A stretch of 64,000 bases of DNA, from the NCBI GenBank assembly GCA_903847605.1, contig CAINED010000013.1:1-64000 (forward strand), given 5' to 3'. Each line of letters opens with the position of its first letter. The first letter of the stretch is position 1. Origin of the DNA: an uncultured Hyphomicrobiales bacterium. GTDB lineage: Bacteria > Pseudomonadota > Alphaproteobacteria > Rhizobiales > Beijerinckiaceae. Shown here piece by piece: positions 45,983-54,460 of this stretch. A program made the position numbers and the translations under genes. The notes under the pieces are model-generated. The model made no database searches. It was not told where the DNA came from and saw only the letters and a list, made by a program, of their open reading frames with translations.

Positions 45983-47088
45983 AGACCGGCTTCGTCTGGC
46001 ACGAACGTTATTGCTGGCATGATTACGGGGCCTTCGCGGGACCCATGCGAAACGTTTATCCGGTCGAGCCCGGGCATGCCGCCGAACATGCGGAAACCAA
46101 GCGGCGCATCAAGAATCTGCTCGACGCCACGGAATTCATCGAGCGGCTGACGCCCGTGAAGCCGCGCGCGGCGACAATGGATGAACTTCTCGCTGTGCAC
46201 ACACGCGAATATCTCGACAGCGTGAAAGCGCTTTCGGACGCGAACGGCGGCATGATTGGCTTTGCGGCATTCGTCGGGCCCGGCAGCTACGAGATCGCGG
46301 CGCTTTCCGCTGGCGGCGTCATCGCGGCAACGGATGCGGTGATGTCGGGAGACGTCGACAATGCCTATGCGCTGGTGCGCCCGCCCGGCCATCATGCGCA
46401 GGCGCAAACCGGGATGGGCTATTGCGTCTTCGCCAATGTCGCGCTCGCGGTGAAATACGCGCGCAAAATTTATGGGCTCGATCGCATCGCTGTCGTCGAC
46501 TGGGACGTGCATCATGGCAATGGCACGCAATCGATCTTTTACGACGATCCCGGCGTGCTGACAGTTTCGATTCATCAGGACGGCGTCTTTCCGCGCAACA
46601 GCGGTTATACGAGCGAGACGGGCGAAGGCCGTGGCGAGGGCTATAATATCAACATTCCCCTGCCGCCGGGCTGCGGCGACGGCGCCTATCGCGCCGCCTT
46701 CGAGCGTGTTGTGCTGCCCGCGCTTTATGCTTTTAAGCCGCAGATGATCTTTGTGGCTTGCGGTTTCGACGCCGGCATGAACGATCCGCTGGCGCGCATG
46801 ATGCTGGGCCCCGAATCTTTTCGCTGGATGACCGGCAAGACTTTGCAGGCTGCGCGCGATCTTAGCGACGGCAGGCTCGTCATGGCGCATGAGGGCGGCT
46901 ATCACGCGCCCTCCGTGCCGTTTCTCGCCTTGCCTGTCTTCGAGGAATTGACGGGGGAGCGCGCGCCCATCGAAAACCCGATGTCGGCGCTGGTTGCGTC
47001 GTTTCCCGCGACCGAATTGCAGCCGCATCAGGACGTTTTCGTGGAAGCCGCGCGAAAGGCCGCAGGAGCGGCGGCGTGGCGCAAATAG
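45979..47088 (+). CDS. histone deacetylase superfamily protein (acetylpolyamine-amidohydrolase-like)
   Basis: A 369-residue zinc hydrolase of the arginase/deacetylase fold. Active-site signatures: RPPGHHAQAQTGMGYCVFAN near 134-153 with the tandem catalytic histidines, and VVDWDVHHGNGTQSIFYDD near 173-191 with the metal ligands Asp and His. A later LVMAHEGGYH supplies the third region. Bacterial members deacetylate acetylated polyamines or other small amides, and histones are not the target here. It overlaps the aminotransferase gene by four bases and ends 6 bases from the convergent folC gene. Confidence 0.9.
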   Translation: MKTGFVWHERYCWHDYGAFAGPMRNVYPVEPGHAAEHAETKRRIKNLLDATEFIERLTPVKPRAATMDELLAVHTREYLDSVKALSDANGGMIGFAAFVGPGSYEIAALSAGGVIAATDAVMSGDVDNAYALVRPPGHHAQAQTGMGYCVFANVALAVKYARKIYGLDRIAVVDWDVHHGNGTQSIFYDDPGVLTVSIHQDGVFPRNSGYTSETGEGRGEGYNINIPLPPGCGDGAYRAAFERVVLPALYAFKPQMIFVACGFDAGMNDPLARMMLGPESFRWMTGKTLQAARDLSDGRLVMAHEGGYHAPSVPFLALPVFEELTGERAPIENPMSALVASFPATELQPHQDVFVEAARKAAGAAAWRK

Positions 47089-47094
47089 TCTGAA

Positions 47095-48408
47095 TTACTC
47101 CGGCGGCGTGCCGTTCTCTTTCAACACTTCACCTGCGAGATAAAGCGATCCCGTGATCAGAACGCGTGGCGGCACAGCCCAGGAGCGCGCCGCAATCGCG
47201 TGCAAGGCATGCTGTACGCTCGCCGCTTCGGTCGCCGTGATATCCGCATCGCGTGCAATGGCCGCAATTTCCTCGGCGCTGCGCGCGGCATGCTCGCCGG
47301 GTACGGCGACGGCGTAAACTTCCTGCGCCAACCCTGAAAAGCGCGCGAGAAAACCCGCCGTGTCCTTCGTGCTCAACGTGCCGCAGATCAGCACAAGCGG
47401 ACGCGGCGAAGCGTCCTCGAAATCGGCCATGGCTTCCGCCAGCACCTTGCCGCCAGCTTCGTTATGGCCGCCATCGAGCCAGAGTTCCGCACCATCGGGA
47501 AGCATCGACGCAAGCGCCCCGCGCGACAGCCTTTGCAGGCGCGCCGGCCAATCGACTTGCGTCATCCCCTGCTCGTAGGCGGTCGCAGGGATTTCCGGCG
47601 CGACAATGCGCAGGGCGGCTATGGCCGTCGCGGCATTCTCGAACTGATGTTGGCCCGGCAGGCGGGGACGCGGCAGATCGAGAAGTCCGCGCTCATCCTC
47701 GTACACGAAGCGGCCGTGCTGTTCGTAGCAGTTGAAGTCCTGCCCGCCGACGACGAGCGGCGCGCGCAGTTTCTGCGCCTCGCGCTCTATGACGTCGAGA
47801 GCGACGCTCGCCTGCCAGCCCGAAATCACGGGAACATCGCGTTTAACGATGCCCGCCTTCTCGCCGGCTATGCCTGCGAGGTCCGTGCCGAGAAATTCTG
47901 GGTGATCGTGCGAGACAGGCGTGATGACACTCGCAGCGGGGCGGTCAATGACATTCGTCGCGTCAAAGCGTCCGCCAAGACCCACTTCGAGAAGCAGGTA
48001 GTCGGCGGGATGATCTGCGAAGAGCTTGAAGGCCGCGGCTGTCGTGATTTCGAACAATGTAATGGGCGCGCCGGCGTTGGCTTGCTCACAGGCCGTGAAT
48101 GCATCGACCAGTTCTTCTTCTGAAACTAGCTTTCCCGCGAGCCTGATGCGTTCGTGAAAGCGCACGAGATGCGGCGATATATAGACATGCACCCGCTTGC
48201 CGGCCGCCTCAAGAATAGCGCGCATGAAGGCGATCGTCGATCCCTTGCCGTTGGTGCCGGCGACATGAATAACCGGCGGCAGGCGCTTGTGCGGCGAACC
48301 CAACTTTTTCAGCAAGTCTTCGATGCGGCCAAGCGAGAGGTCGATCTTGCGCGGATGCAACGTGAGGAAGCGCGCGAGTTGCTCGTCCGATGTCCGCACT
48401 TCGCTCAC
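47095..48408 (-). CDS. folC: bifunctional folylpolyglutamate/dihydrofolate synthase
   Basis: Adds glutamate to dihydropteroate and tetrahydrofolate. A 437-residue Mur-ligase-fold protein with the P-loop VAGTNGKGSTIAFMRAIL at about 49-66, omega-loop-type sequence ITLFEITTAAAF, and later HDHPEFLGTDLAGIAGEKAGI with conserved His/Lys positions. The start is GTG 48408 (GGAG nine bases upstream). It is downstream of accD on the same strand with a 16-base gap, following the Rhizobiales order trpA-accD-folC. Confidence 0.95.
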   Translation of the reverse strand: MSEVRTSDEQLARFLTLHPRKIDLSLGRIEDLLKKLGSPHKRLPPVIHVAGTNGKGSTIAFMRAILEAAGKRVHVYISPHLVRFHERIRLAGKLVSEEELVDAFTACEQANAGAPITLFEITTAAAFKLFADHPADYLLLEVGLGGRFDATNVIDRPAASVITPVSHDHPEFLGTDLAGIAGEKAGIVKRDVPVISGWQASVALDVIEREAQKLRAPLVVGGQDFNCYEQHGRFVYEDERGLLDLPRPRLPGQHQFENAATAIAALRIVAPEIPATAYEQGMTQVDWPARLQRLSRGALASMLPDGAELWLDGGHNEAGGKVLAEAMADFEDASPRPLVLICGTLSTKDTAGFLARFSGLAQEVYAVAVPGEHAARSAEEIAAIARDADITATEAASVQHALHAIAARSWAVPPRVLITGSLYLAGEVLKENGTPPE

Positions 48409-48424
48409 GCGCCGATGCTCCGCA

Positions 48425-49276
48425 TCAGGCGGCGCGCTTCATGAAGAAGCCGCAGAGCAAGGCGAGCTTCGCGCGCAATTCGGGGCGCGGCACAACCATA
48501 TCGACCATGCCATGCTCTTGCAGATATTCGGCGCGCTGAAATCCTTCCGGCAGTTTTTCGCGGATGGTCTGTTCGATGACGCGGGCGCCGGCAAAGCCGA
48601 TGACGGCGCCGGGTTCGGCGATGTGAATGTCGCCGAGCATGGCATAGGAGGCGGTGACGCCGCCTGTCGTCGGATTGGTGAGCACGACGATATAGGGCAG
48701 TTTCGCGGCGCGCAGGCGTTGCACGGCAATCGTGGTGCGCGGCATCTGCATCAGCGAGAACATGCCTTCCTGCATGCGCGCACCACCGGAGGCCGTGAAG
48801 ATGATGAAGGGCGTCTGCCGCTTCACCGCGCGTTCCATGCCCGCAATGATCGCCTCGCCCGCGGCCATGCCGAGTGTTCCCCCCTGAAAGGCGAAGTCCT
48901 GCACGCCGACCGTCACCTCCATCGCCTCGAGTTTGCCCGATGCGATGATGACGGAATCCTGGTTCCCGGTTTTGGAACGATATTCCTTGATGCGGTCGGA
49001 ATAACGCTTGATGTCGCGGAATTTGAGCGGGTCGCTCTGCACGTCCGGCGTCTTGATCTCCTCGAAGACGCCGTTGTCGAAGACACTCTTCAGTCGTTCG
49101 CGCGCCGGAATCTGCATGTGATAGCCGGAGCCCGGCACCACGTAGAGATTGGATTCGAGATCCTTGTGAAAGACGAGCTGGCCACTCTCGGGGCATTTGA
49201 CCCAGAGATTATCAGGCGTGTCCCGCTTCAGGAACGAGCGGATTTTCGGCGGAAGCGACTCGGTAATCCAGTTCAT
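48425..49276 (-). CDS. accD: acetyl-CoA carboxylase, carboxyltransferase subunit beta
   Basis: Transfers the carboxyl group to acetyl-CoA, the first committed step of fatty-acid synthesis, with AccA. 283 residues with the crotonase-type carboxyltransferase core ([37 protein letters not shown]). The N-terminal region aligns with the zinc ribbon of E. coli AccD, but only one of four cysteines remains (C28 in WVKCPESGQ); the later pair is replaced in VVPGSGYHM. Loss of this ribbon is known in other alphaproteobacterial AccD, as far as I recall. It sits between trpA and folC. Confidence 0.96.
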   Translation of the reverse strand: MNWITESLPPKIRSFLKRDTPDNLWVKCPESGQLVFHKDLESNLYVVPGSGYHMQIPARERLKSVFDNGVFEEIKTPDVQSDPLKFRDIKRYSDRIKEYRSKTGNQDSVIIASGKLEAMEVTVGVQDFAFQGGTLGMAAGEAIIAGMERAVKRQTPFIIFTASGGARMQEGMFSLMQMPRTTIAVQRLRAAKLPYIVVLTNPTTGGVTASYAMLGDIHIAEPGAVIGFAGARVIEQTIREKLPEGFQRAEYLQEHGMVDMVVPRPELRAKLALLCGFFMKRAA

Positions 49277-49295
49277 CGGAACCTTCGGTACGAAA

Positions 49296-50141
49296 CTACT
49301 TGCGGGCGCTGCGCACGCCCGAGGCGATGTCGGCGACGAGGCTGGCGACGGCCAGGACCGTGTCTCCGGTCGCCCGGTTGTTCTCGTCGAGCGAACCCTT
49401 CAGCGCATCGACCAGCGCGGTCCCGACGACGACGCCATCAGCATGGGCTGCAATTGCGGCAGCCGTTTGTGCATTCTTCACGCCGAAGCCGACGGCGACC
49501 GGCAGCACTGTGTGCCCCTTGATGCGCGCCACGGCCGAACCGACCTTCGAATAATCGGGAATGGCCGCGCCGGTGATGCCTGTGATCGAGACGTAATAGA
49601 CAAAGCCGGAGGTGTTCGCGAGCACCGCCGGAAGGCGCTTGTCGTCTGTCGTGGGGGTCGCGAGGCGGATGAAGTTGAGGCCTGCCTTGAGCGCGGGAAT
49701 GCAGAGTTCCGAATCCTCCTCCGGTGGGAGGTCGACGACGATGAGGCCGTCGACACCGGCTGCCTTGGCATCTTCCAGGAACGTGTCGACGCCGTAGATG
49801 TAGATGGGATTGTAATAGCCCATCAGCACGACGGGCGTATCGGGATCGAATTTGCGGAAATCGGCGACCATCGCGAGCGTTTTGTGCAAGGTCGTCCCGG
49901 ATCTGAGCGCCCGCAAGCCCGCCGCCTGAATCGAGGGCCCATCGGCCATCGGGTCCGTAAAGGGCATGCCGATCTCGATGACATCCGCGCCAGCCTTCGG
50001 CAGCGCCTTGATGATTTCGAGGGAGGTGACGATGTCGGGATCGCCGCACATCAGAAACGTGACCAGCGCGGCCCGGCCTTCGGCCTTGCATTTGGCGAAA
50101 CGGACGTCGATGCGGGTCTGGGATGAGGTCGCGGAAGTCAT
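49296..50141 (-). CDS. trpA: tryptophan synthase alpha chain
   Basis: Cleaves indole-3-glycerol phosphate to indole, which passes to TrpB. A TIM-barrel protein of 281 residues from ATG 50141 (GTG 50159 is a weaker alternative). The catalytic acids are E56 ([12 protein letters not shown]) and D67 (MADGPSIQ), equivalent to E49 and D60 of the Salmonella enzyme. Loop-6 and phosphate-binding motifs near the C-terminus ([27 protein letters not shown]) are intact. accD follows after 19 bases. Upstream, where trpB would normally be, lies a dispersed repeat and a toxin-antitoxin module. Confidence 0.97.
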   Translation of the reverse strand: MTSATSSQTRIDVRFAKCKAEGRAALVTFLMCGDPDIVTSLEIIKALPKAGADVIEIGMPFTDPMADGPSIQAAGLRALRSGTTLHKTLAMVADFRKFDPDTPVVLMGYYNPIYIYGVDTFLEDAKAAGVDGLIVVDLPPEEDSELCIPALKAGLNFIRLATPTTDDKRLPAVLANTSGFVYYVSITGITGAAIPDYSKVGSAVARIKGHTVLPVAVGFGVKNAQTAAAIAAHADGVVVGTALVDALKGSLDENNRATGDTVLAVASLVADIASGVRSARK

Positions 50142-50204
50142 GGGCCGGGGGGTTAGCACAGGCGCGGCGGGATGGAAACGCGGCTTTCGGCTTCTTTCCG
50201 GGCC

Positions 50205-50319
50205 TATAGCATCGCGCGAAAACGTGGATACCGGCTTTTCGCGATAGCGATGCTATAAATATCTGGAATCGATCAGCTTATGCGCCATTAGACGATTCCG
50301 TTTCATGGCGCACTAATCT
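50205..50319. repeat. dispersed double-hairpin repeat, copy 2
   Basis: Second copy of the element at 16447-16562, with the same two hairpins. The first stem is intact (TATAGCATCGC/GCGATGCTATA). The second hairpin has two mismatches, (GCGCCATTAGACG/CGTTTCATGGCGC), and the flanking GATCAGC partner is degraded to ACTAATC. Its last two bases overlap the stop codon of the PIN toxin gene, so it marks the junction between trpA and the toxin-antitoxin insert. Confidence 0.9.
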
Positions 50320-50713
50320 ACCGCGCGAAGGGATTGACGATGCGCAGACCGCCGATCGCCCGGCCGTCCTGCAGATCCTCGGAGAACAGCGTTTCGCAGC
50401 CAGCCTCCAGAGCCGAAGCGACAATCAGAGCGTCGTAGAATGCGAAATTATGGTCGCGGGCGAGTGCTAGGGCTGTTTGGTGCGTCTCGATTGTGAGCGG
50501 GAGGACAGCGTCGAAATGGTTCGTGAGAACGCCGATCGCGTTTTCGATTTCCGCCCAGGGCTTCTGATATTTCCGGCGCGAGACATTGGTGAATTCATTC
50601 AGAACCTGCGCACTGATGACGCCACCATCGGCCATGCAAAGCCGGGCGACGTCACGCTTCGGTCCCTTTCCGAATCCATAGACAATTATATTCGTGTCGA
50701 AAAATGCGCTCAT
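50318..50713 (-). CDS. vapC: PIN-domain toxin (VapC family)
   Basis: A 131-residue PIN ribonuclease. Active-site residues visible: D6 in AFFDTNIIVYGFGKG, an acidic residue in SAQVLNEFTNV, the aspartate in NFAFYDALIVASALEAGC, and D in LFSEDLQDG. It is translated with the AbrB-type antitoxin upstream; the start overlaps the antitoxin stop by four bases (ATGA). The stop codon reaches the dispersed repeat copy at 50205-50319. Confidence 0.93.
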   Translation of the reverse strand: MSAFFDTNIIVYGFGKGPKRDVARLCMADGGVISAQVLNEFTNVSRRKYQKPWAEIENAIGVLTNHFDAVLPLTIETHQTALALARDHNFAFYDALIVASALEAGCETLFSEDLQDGRAIGGLRIVNPFAR

Positions 50714-50940
50714 CGCTCGTTGGCTTCATCCCGGTCGAACTTGTAGCCGGGAGGCGTCTGCCAGTCATATTGCTTCATCCTTTCGAGAAACGCGCGGCGC
50801 TTTTCGATTTTCTCAATGGCGATAACGCCTTTGCTGACCTTGCTCAATTCGATCTCGTCGTCCTCTTTCAGATCGAGTTCCTCGACCAGTTTCTTGGGCA
50901 GTCGGACGGCGAGACTGTTGCCCCATTTGGCGACGCGCAT
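50710..50940 (-). CDS. vapB: antitoxin, AbrB/VapB (MazE-type) family
   Basis: A 76-residue swapped-hairpin DNA-binding antitoxin: MRVAKWGNSLAVRLPKKLVEELDLKEDDEIEL is the AbrB fold, and the C-terminal half (KIEKRRAFLERMKQYDWQTPPGYKFDRDE) should bind and inhibit the toxin. ATG 50940 has GGAGG upstream. The region ahead of it carries nested inverted repeats that are likely operators. Confidence 0.92.
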   Translation of the reverse strand: MRVAKWGNSLAVRLPKKLVEELDLKEDDEIELSKVSKGVIAIEKIEKRRAFLERMKQYDWQTPPGYKFDRDEANER

Positions 50941-50955
50941 GACAGAGCCTCCATA

Positions 50956-50996
50956 ATATACATTTTCAAAAGTATATCATTCCTGGAAATGTATAT
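50956..50996. promoter_or_regulatory. candidate VapBC operator
   Basis: Ten-base perfect arms ATATACATTT (50956-50965) and AAATGTATAT (50987-50996) with a 21-base centre, which contains a further GTATAT (50972-50977). The AT-rich stretch stands out from GC-rich surroundings and starts 16 bases upstream of the antitoxin start codon. AbrB-type antitoxins usually bind such repeats to repress their own operon. Confidence 0.5.
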
Positions 50997-51001
50997 CCAG
51001 G

Positions 51002-54000
51002 CTAGCCGCCCAATTCGATCAAATCCAGCCGGTCGCCCAGCTGTTTGGCCGCAATATCAGCGACATGGCGATGATGCGTGAAAAGGATCGTCTGCCGGCC
51101 CGCGCCAAAGGCGGTCAGCAGGTCGAGCGACTGCGCCGCCCGCGCATCATCGAAGCTGGTCAGCAGATCGTCGCCGACGAAGGGCAGCGGTTCGGCGGAT
51201 CGCTGGGCCAGAAGGGCAAGTCGCAGGGAGAGGAACAACTGGTCGCGCGTGCCCTCGCTCAGACCGGAAATCGCTACGGCGTCGCCATTGGCGCGCACCG
51301 CCCTGAAGACCGGCTGGTCTTCGTCGCCGTATTCGAGTCCAATCCCCCTGAAAGCGCCCGCTGTCGCTATAGCGAAGTAGCCGGAGATGCTTGAGAGCAC
51401 GGGGTCTTGCGCGCCCTGCCGATGCCGCTCAATGGCGAAGCCGGCGAGGCGTGCAGCAGCGGCGCGGATGATCCATTCCCTGGAAACGTCGAGCAACTCG
51501 CCCGCCGCTTCTTCCCGTTCCTGCGCCAGCGCCGCCGCATTCCGGCCCTCGCAAAGCTGGTCGTAGTCTTTTGCCGCGGCATTCGCTGCGATGGCCGCTT
51601 GCGTAATTTCGCCCATGAGAAGATCGACGGATGCCTTCTGGCGCGCGATCTCGCCCGCCAGCGCATCGAAATCCAGGCCTTCCTGCTCCGCACGGAGCGC
51701 CACTACGTCGAGGCCGTCGGCGCTATCAATGAGATCTCGCCTGAATTGCGCGGCGTCGGCCTCATGCTGCAGGACATCCTGCGCCTGCTTGAGCGCGTCG
51801 CCAATGTCTTCGCTGGCGACGCCCATCGCGAGCGCCGCTTCCGCACATATGGCCTGCGCCGCCGCGCGCGCTTCTTGCAGCGCAGCCAAGCCTCGTCGCG
51901 CATTCGCCAAATCTCCCGCCAGACGGCCGGCCTCCTGTCCGCCGCGACGTGCTTCTTCAAGACGCTGCGACAATGCGTCGACCAGCTGGCGAGAACCTTC
52001 GCCCGCCAGATCGCCGCAGAACCTGGCCGCGAGCGAATTCACGCGGGCGTCGAATGCCTCGACATCTGCGCGGATCGCTTCGGCGCGATGCCTGTCGTCG
52101 CGATATTGGCGATGGTCGAGGGTCGCCTTCGCCCAGATCTCCAGCGCAGCGGCCGCCTCGCTCGGTCCTGCAGAATTCGGCAACGACAACGCCCGCATCC
52201 CGCTTTCCCAACGCTCACGCATGGCGTTGTCCTGCATGTCGATCCCAGCGATGTCCTTTTCGGCGGAGTCGATGTCGCGCACCGCGCTCTGCAATTCCAG
52301 CGCGAGTTCACGCGTGGCATGCCATTCCTTCTGGATGCGCGCGAGCGTGCGGTGCGCCTGCGCATGAAGCGCGTCGACACTCTGCCCCGCGTCGTCTTTC
52401 AGGCCGAGCCTTGGCAGAAATCCCGATAGCGACTGACGCACGCTCGCAAGGCGCGCCGAAATCGCGCTGGCTGCAGCACGGTCGCGGGCGAGCTTGCCGT
52501 GCTGTTCGATAATTCGCTGCGCTTGCACGAACCAGTTCTGCATCGACTCGGGCTTGAGTGGCGCAATGCCCGATGCGATCCAGCCTTCCTTCCAGTTCAG
52601 ATACGCTTGCGCCTGTGTGGCGTTGGCCGCCTCGACGCGCGCTTTTGCTTCGCTCTCCTGCACGCGCAATTTCTCGATATCCAACAGCAGCGATTGCTTG
52701 CGCGCCGCGCGATTGGCGTCGCCCAGCAATTTCTCCGCAATCCGGTCGGCTGCGTCCGTTGCCTGGCGCAGGCGCATGAGCAACACCAGCCGCTCGGGTT
52801 CCGGCGCGGCGAGGCTCGTGTCGAGCGCGCCGAGAATGCTGTCACGCGCCTGCTGCGCAGCGCGCCATTCCTCATGCGTCGCGACAGCGCCGCCGACCGA
52901 CAGTTCGGCGAGCGACGCCTGCGTCTCTGCAATGGCTTTCGCAACGCTCGCAAAATCGCGTTCGGCGGCGCGGATGGCCTCCGCGCATTCCTTCCAAATT
53001 TGCACCGCGCTTTCGATGAATGACGCGTCCGGCAATGCCGTCTTCAACAATTGTTCGACAGAACCTGCGGGCGGATTGAGCCGCGCGGCCTGCGCCTCAA
53101 GCGAAACACTGGCTTCTTCGAGCTCGGCGCGCAGTCGCTGCAACTCTCTTGCGTCGGACGGTATGGTCGCGAAGCCATCGAAATCCTGCAGCAAGCCTGC
53201 GGGATCGGCAGGCTGTTCGTGCGGCGCGCGCCGTTCGCAATCCTCGCACCGCTGCCGCGCCTTCGCGAGCCGCTCCTGCGCAACCTTGCGGCGCAGAACG
53301 AGATCCGACTTCTCGCGAACGAGCGCACGCACTTGCGCCAATGCGATCTCAGTCGGCATGCGTTCGACCAGGACATCGGCGGATGCGAGCCCGAGCTGCT
53401 GCGCGGCGTTTTCTAATGCCGCATGCGCAATGCGGCTGGCTTCGAGACGCTTCGGCAAATCGTCGAGCGCCTTTAAGGCCGCCCCGAGGTTTTCGCGCAG
53501 TTTTTCGATGGCCCCGGCCTCCACGAGGAGCTCGGGCCGCGCTTTCAACTCCGCGATCTGCCGCTCGAAATCGGCAATGTTTTTGCGCGTTTCCTCTTCT
53601 TGCGCGGCAAGCTTTTGCGAATTCACAAAGGCTTCCGTCCAGCGCTCGATCGTATCGGCGCCCGTCTGCGGGATGTGTGCGAGCGATCGAAGGGCAGCTT
53701 CTGCCTCACCCAGGAGGCGCAGCTTGGCGCACGTGCGCTGGGCGCGCTCGAGTCGCGCCAGTGTGCGCGACGCTTCGCGATGCGCTTCGGTCTTATCCTT
53801 GTGAGCCAGGGCTGCCGCATCGCGCGCTTCCTGCGCGCGCTTGAGCGCATCACCCGTCACGATGGCTGCGCGCAAAGCCTTGTCCGCATTGTTGTAGCGA
53901 TCGAGCGCTTCGTAAAACGGTTTCGATCCTGCGCGACGCAACGTGAAGCGTTCGTCCGCTTCCTGGGAAAGCTTGGCCTTCAGCCTGTTGAGCGCGGAAA

Positions 54001-54460
54001 GGCCTGCCGAACCAGCCGCCAGCGTTTCCGCGAGATTGCCATCCGCGGCGAGAATGGCCTCGCCACCTTCACGCAGGGCGAGCGCATTCAAACCGAAATC
54101 GCGCAAAAAGCTCTCACGCGTTACACTGCCGATCACCGGTGCGAGCAGATCGTCGCCAAGCGGCTTGTCCATGGCATCGACGATCGTGTTGGCGCGCCCC
54201 TTGCGGCGGCGAAAGGCGAGCGACGATCCATCGCGCAAGCGCAAATTTGCGCCGATGCGCAGCGCCCGCCCATCGTGCAAAAAGTCGAAATTCGAAGTGT
54301 GCGGAAAGCCGAAGAGCAAATCGGCGATGGCGGCGAGCGCTGTGGATTTTCCCGCCTCGTTCGCGCCGAAAACGATGTGCAGCGACGCGTCCTCGCGGAA
54401 CTTCAGCACGCGATCCGAAAACGAACCATACTTTTCAAGGTTCAGCGTTTCGAATCTCAT
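51002..54460 (-). CDS. AAA ATPase, YhaN/SbcC-like
   Basis: A 1152-residue SMC-like ATPase. Walker A is in IVFGANEAGKSTALAAIADLLFG at about residues 30-52. Long heptad-like helical regions rich in Ala, Glu, Arg and Gln fill most of the protein (about 180-1000). The C-terminal half-site has SGLSEGTRDQLFLSLRLALLAQ as ABC signature, then PFVGDDLLTSFDD for Walker B and the D-loop, and TILFTHHRHV with the switch histidine. This matches the YhaN ATPase of the YhaN/YhaO pair and the SbcC/Rad50 class. It overlaps the nuclease gene by four bases. Confidence 0.88.
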   Translation of the reverse strand: MRFETLNLEKYGSFSDRVLKFREDASLHIVFGANEAGKSTALAAIADLLFGFPHTSNFDFLHDGRALRIGANLRLRDGSSLAFRRRKGRANTIVDAMDKPLGDDLLAPVIGSVTRESFLRDFGLNALALREGGEAILAADGNLAETLAAGSAGLSALNRLKAKLSQEADERFTLRRAGSKPFYEALDRYNNADKALRAAIVTGDALKRAQEARDAAALAHKDKTEAHREASRTLARLERAQRTCAKLRLLGEAEAALRSLAHIPQTGADTIERWTEAFVNSQKLAAQEEETRKNIADFERQIAELKARPELLVEAGAIEKLRENLGAALKALDDLPKRLEASRIAHAALENAAQQLGLASADVLVERMPTEIALAQVRALVREKSDLVLRRKVAQERLAKARQRCEDCERRAPHEQPADPAGLLQDFDGFATIPSDARELQRLRAELEEASVSLEAQAARLNPPAGSVEQLLKTALPDASFIESAVQIWKECAEAIRAAERDFASVAKAIAETQASLAELSVGGAVATHEEWRAAQQARDSILGALDTSLAAPEPERLVLLMRLRQATDAADRIAEKLLGDANRAARKQSLLLDIEKLRVQESEAKARVEAANATQAQAYLNWKEGWIASGIAPLKPESMQNWFVQAQRIIEQHGKLARDRAAASAISARLASVRQSLSGFLPRLGLKDDAGQSVDALHAQAHRTLARIQKEWHATRELALELQSAVRDIDSAEKDIAGIDMQDNAMRERWESGMRALSLPNSAGPSEAAAALEIWAKATLDHRQYRDDRHRAEAIRADVEAFDARVNSLAARFCGDLAGEGSRQLVDALSQRLEEARRGGQEAGRLAGDLANARRGLAALQEARAAAQAICAEAALAMGVASEDIGDALKQAQDVLQHEADAAQFRRDLIDSADGLDVVALRAEQEGLDFDALAGEIARQKASVDLLMGEITQAAIAANAAAKDYDQLCEGRNAAALAQEREEAAGELLDVSREWIIRAAAARLAGFAIERHRQGAQDPVLSSISGYFAIATAGAFRGIGLEYGDEDQPVFRAVRANGDAVAISGLSEGTRDQLFLSLRLALLAQRSAEPLPFVGDDLLTSFDDARAAQSLDLLTAFGAGRQTILFTHHRHVADIAAKQLGDRLDLIELGG

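Noticed and set aside
52494-53804. Open frame of 436 codons on the plus strand opposite the YhaN-like ATPase
   Set aside because: Ser/Arg/Ala-rich shadow without motif; the opposing coiled-coil protein is real.
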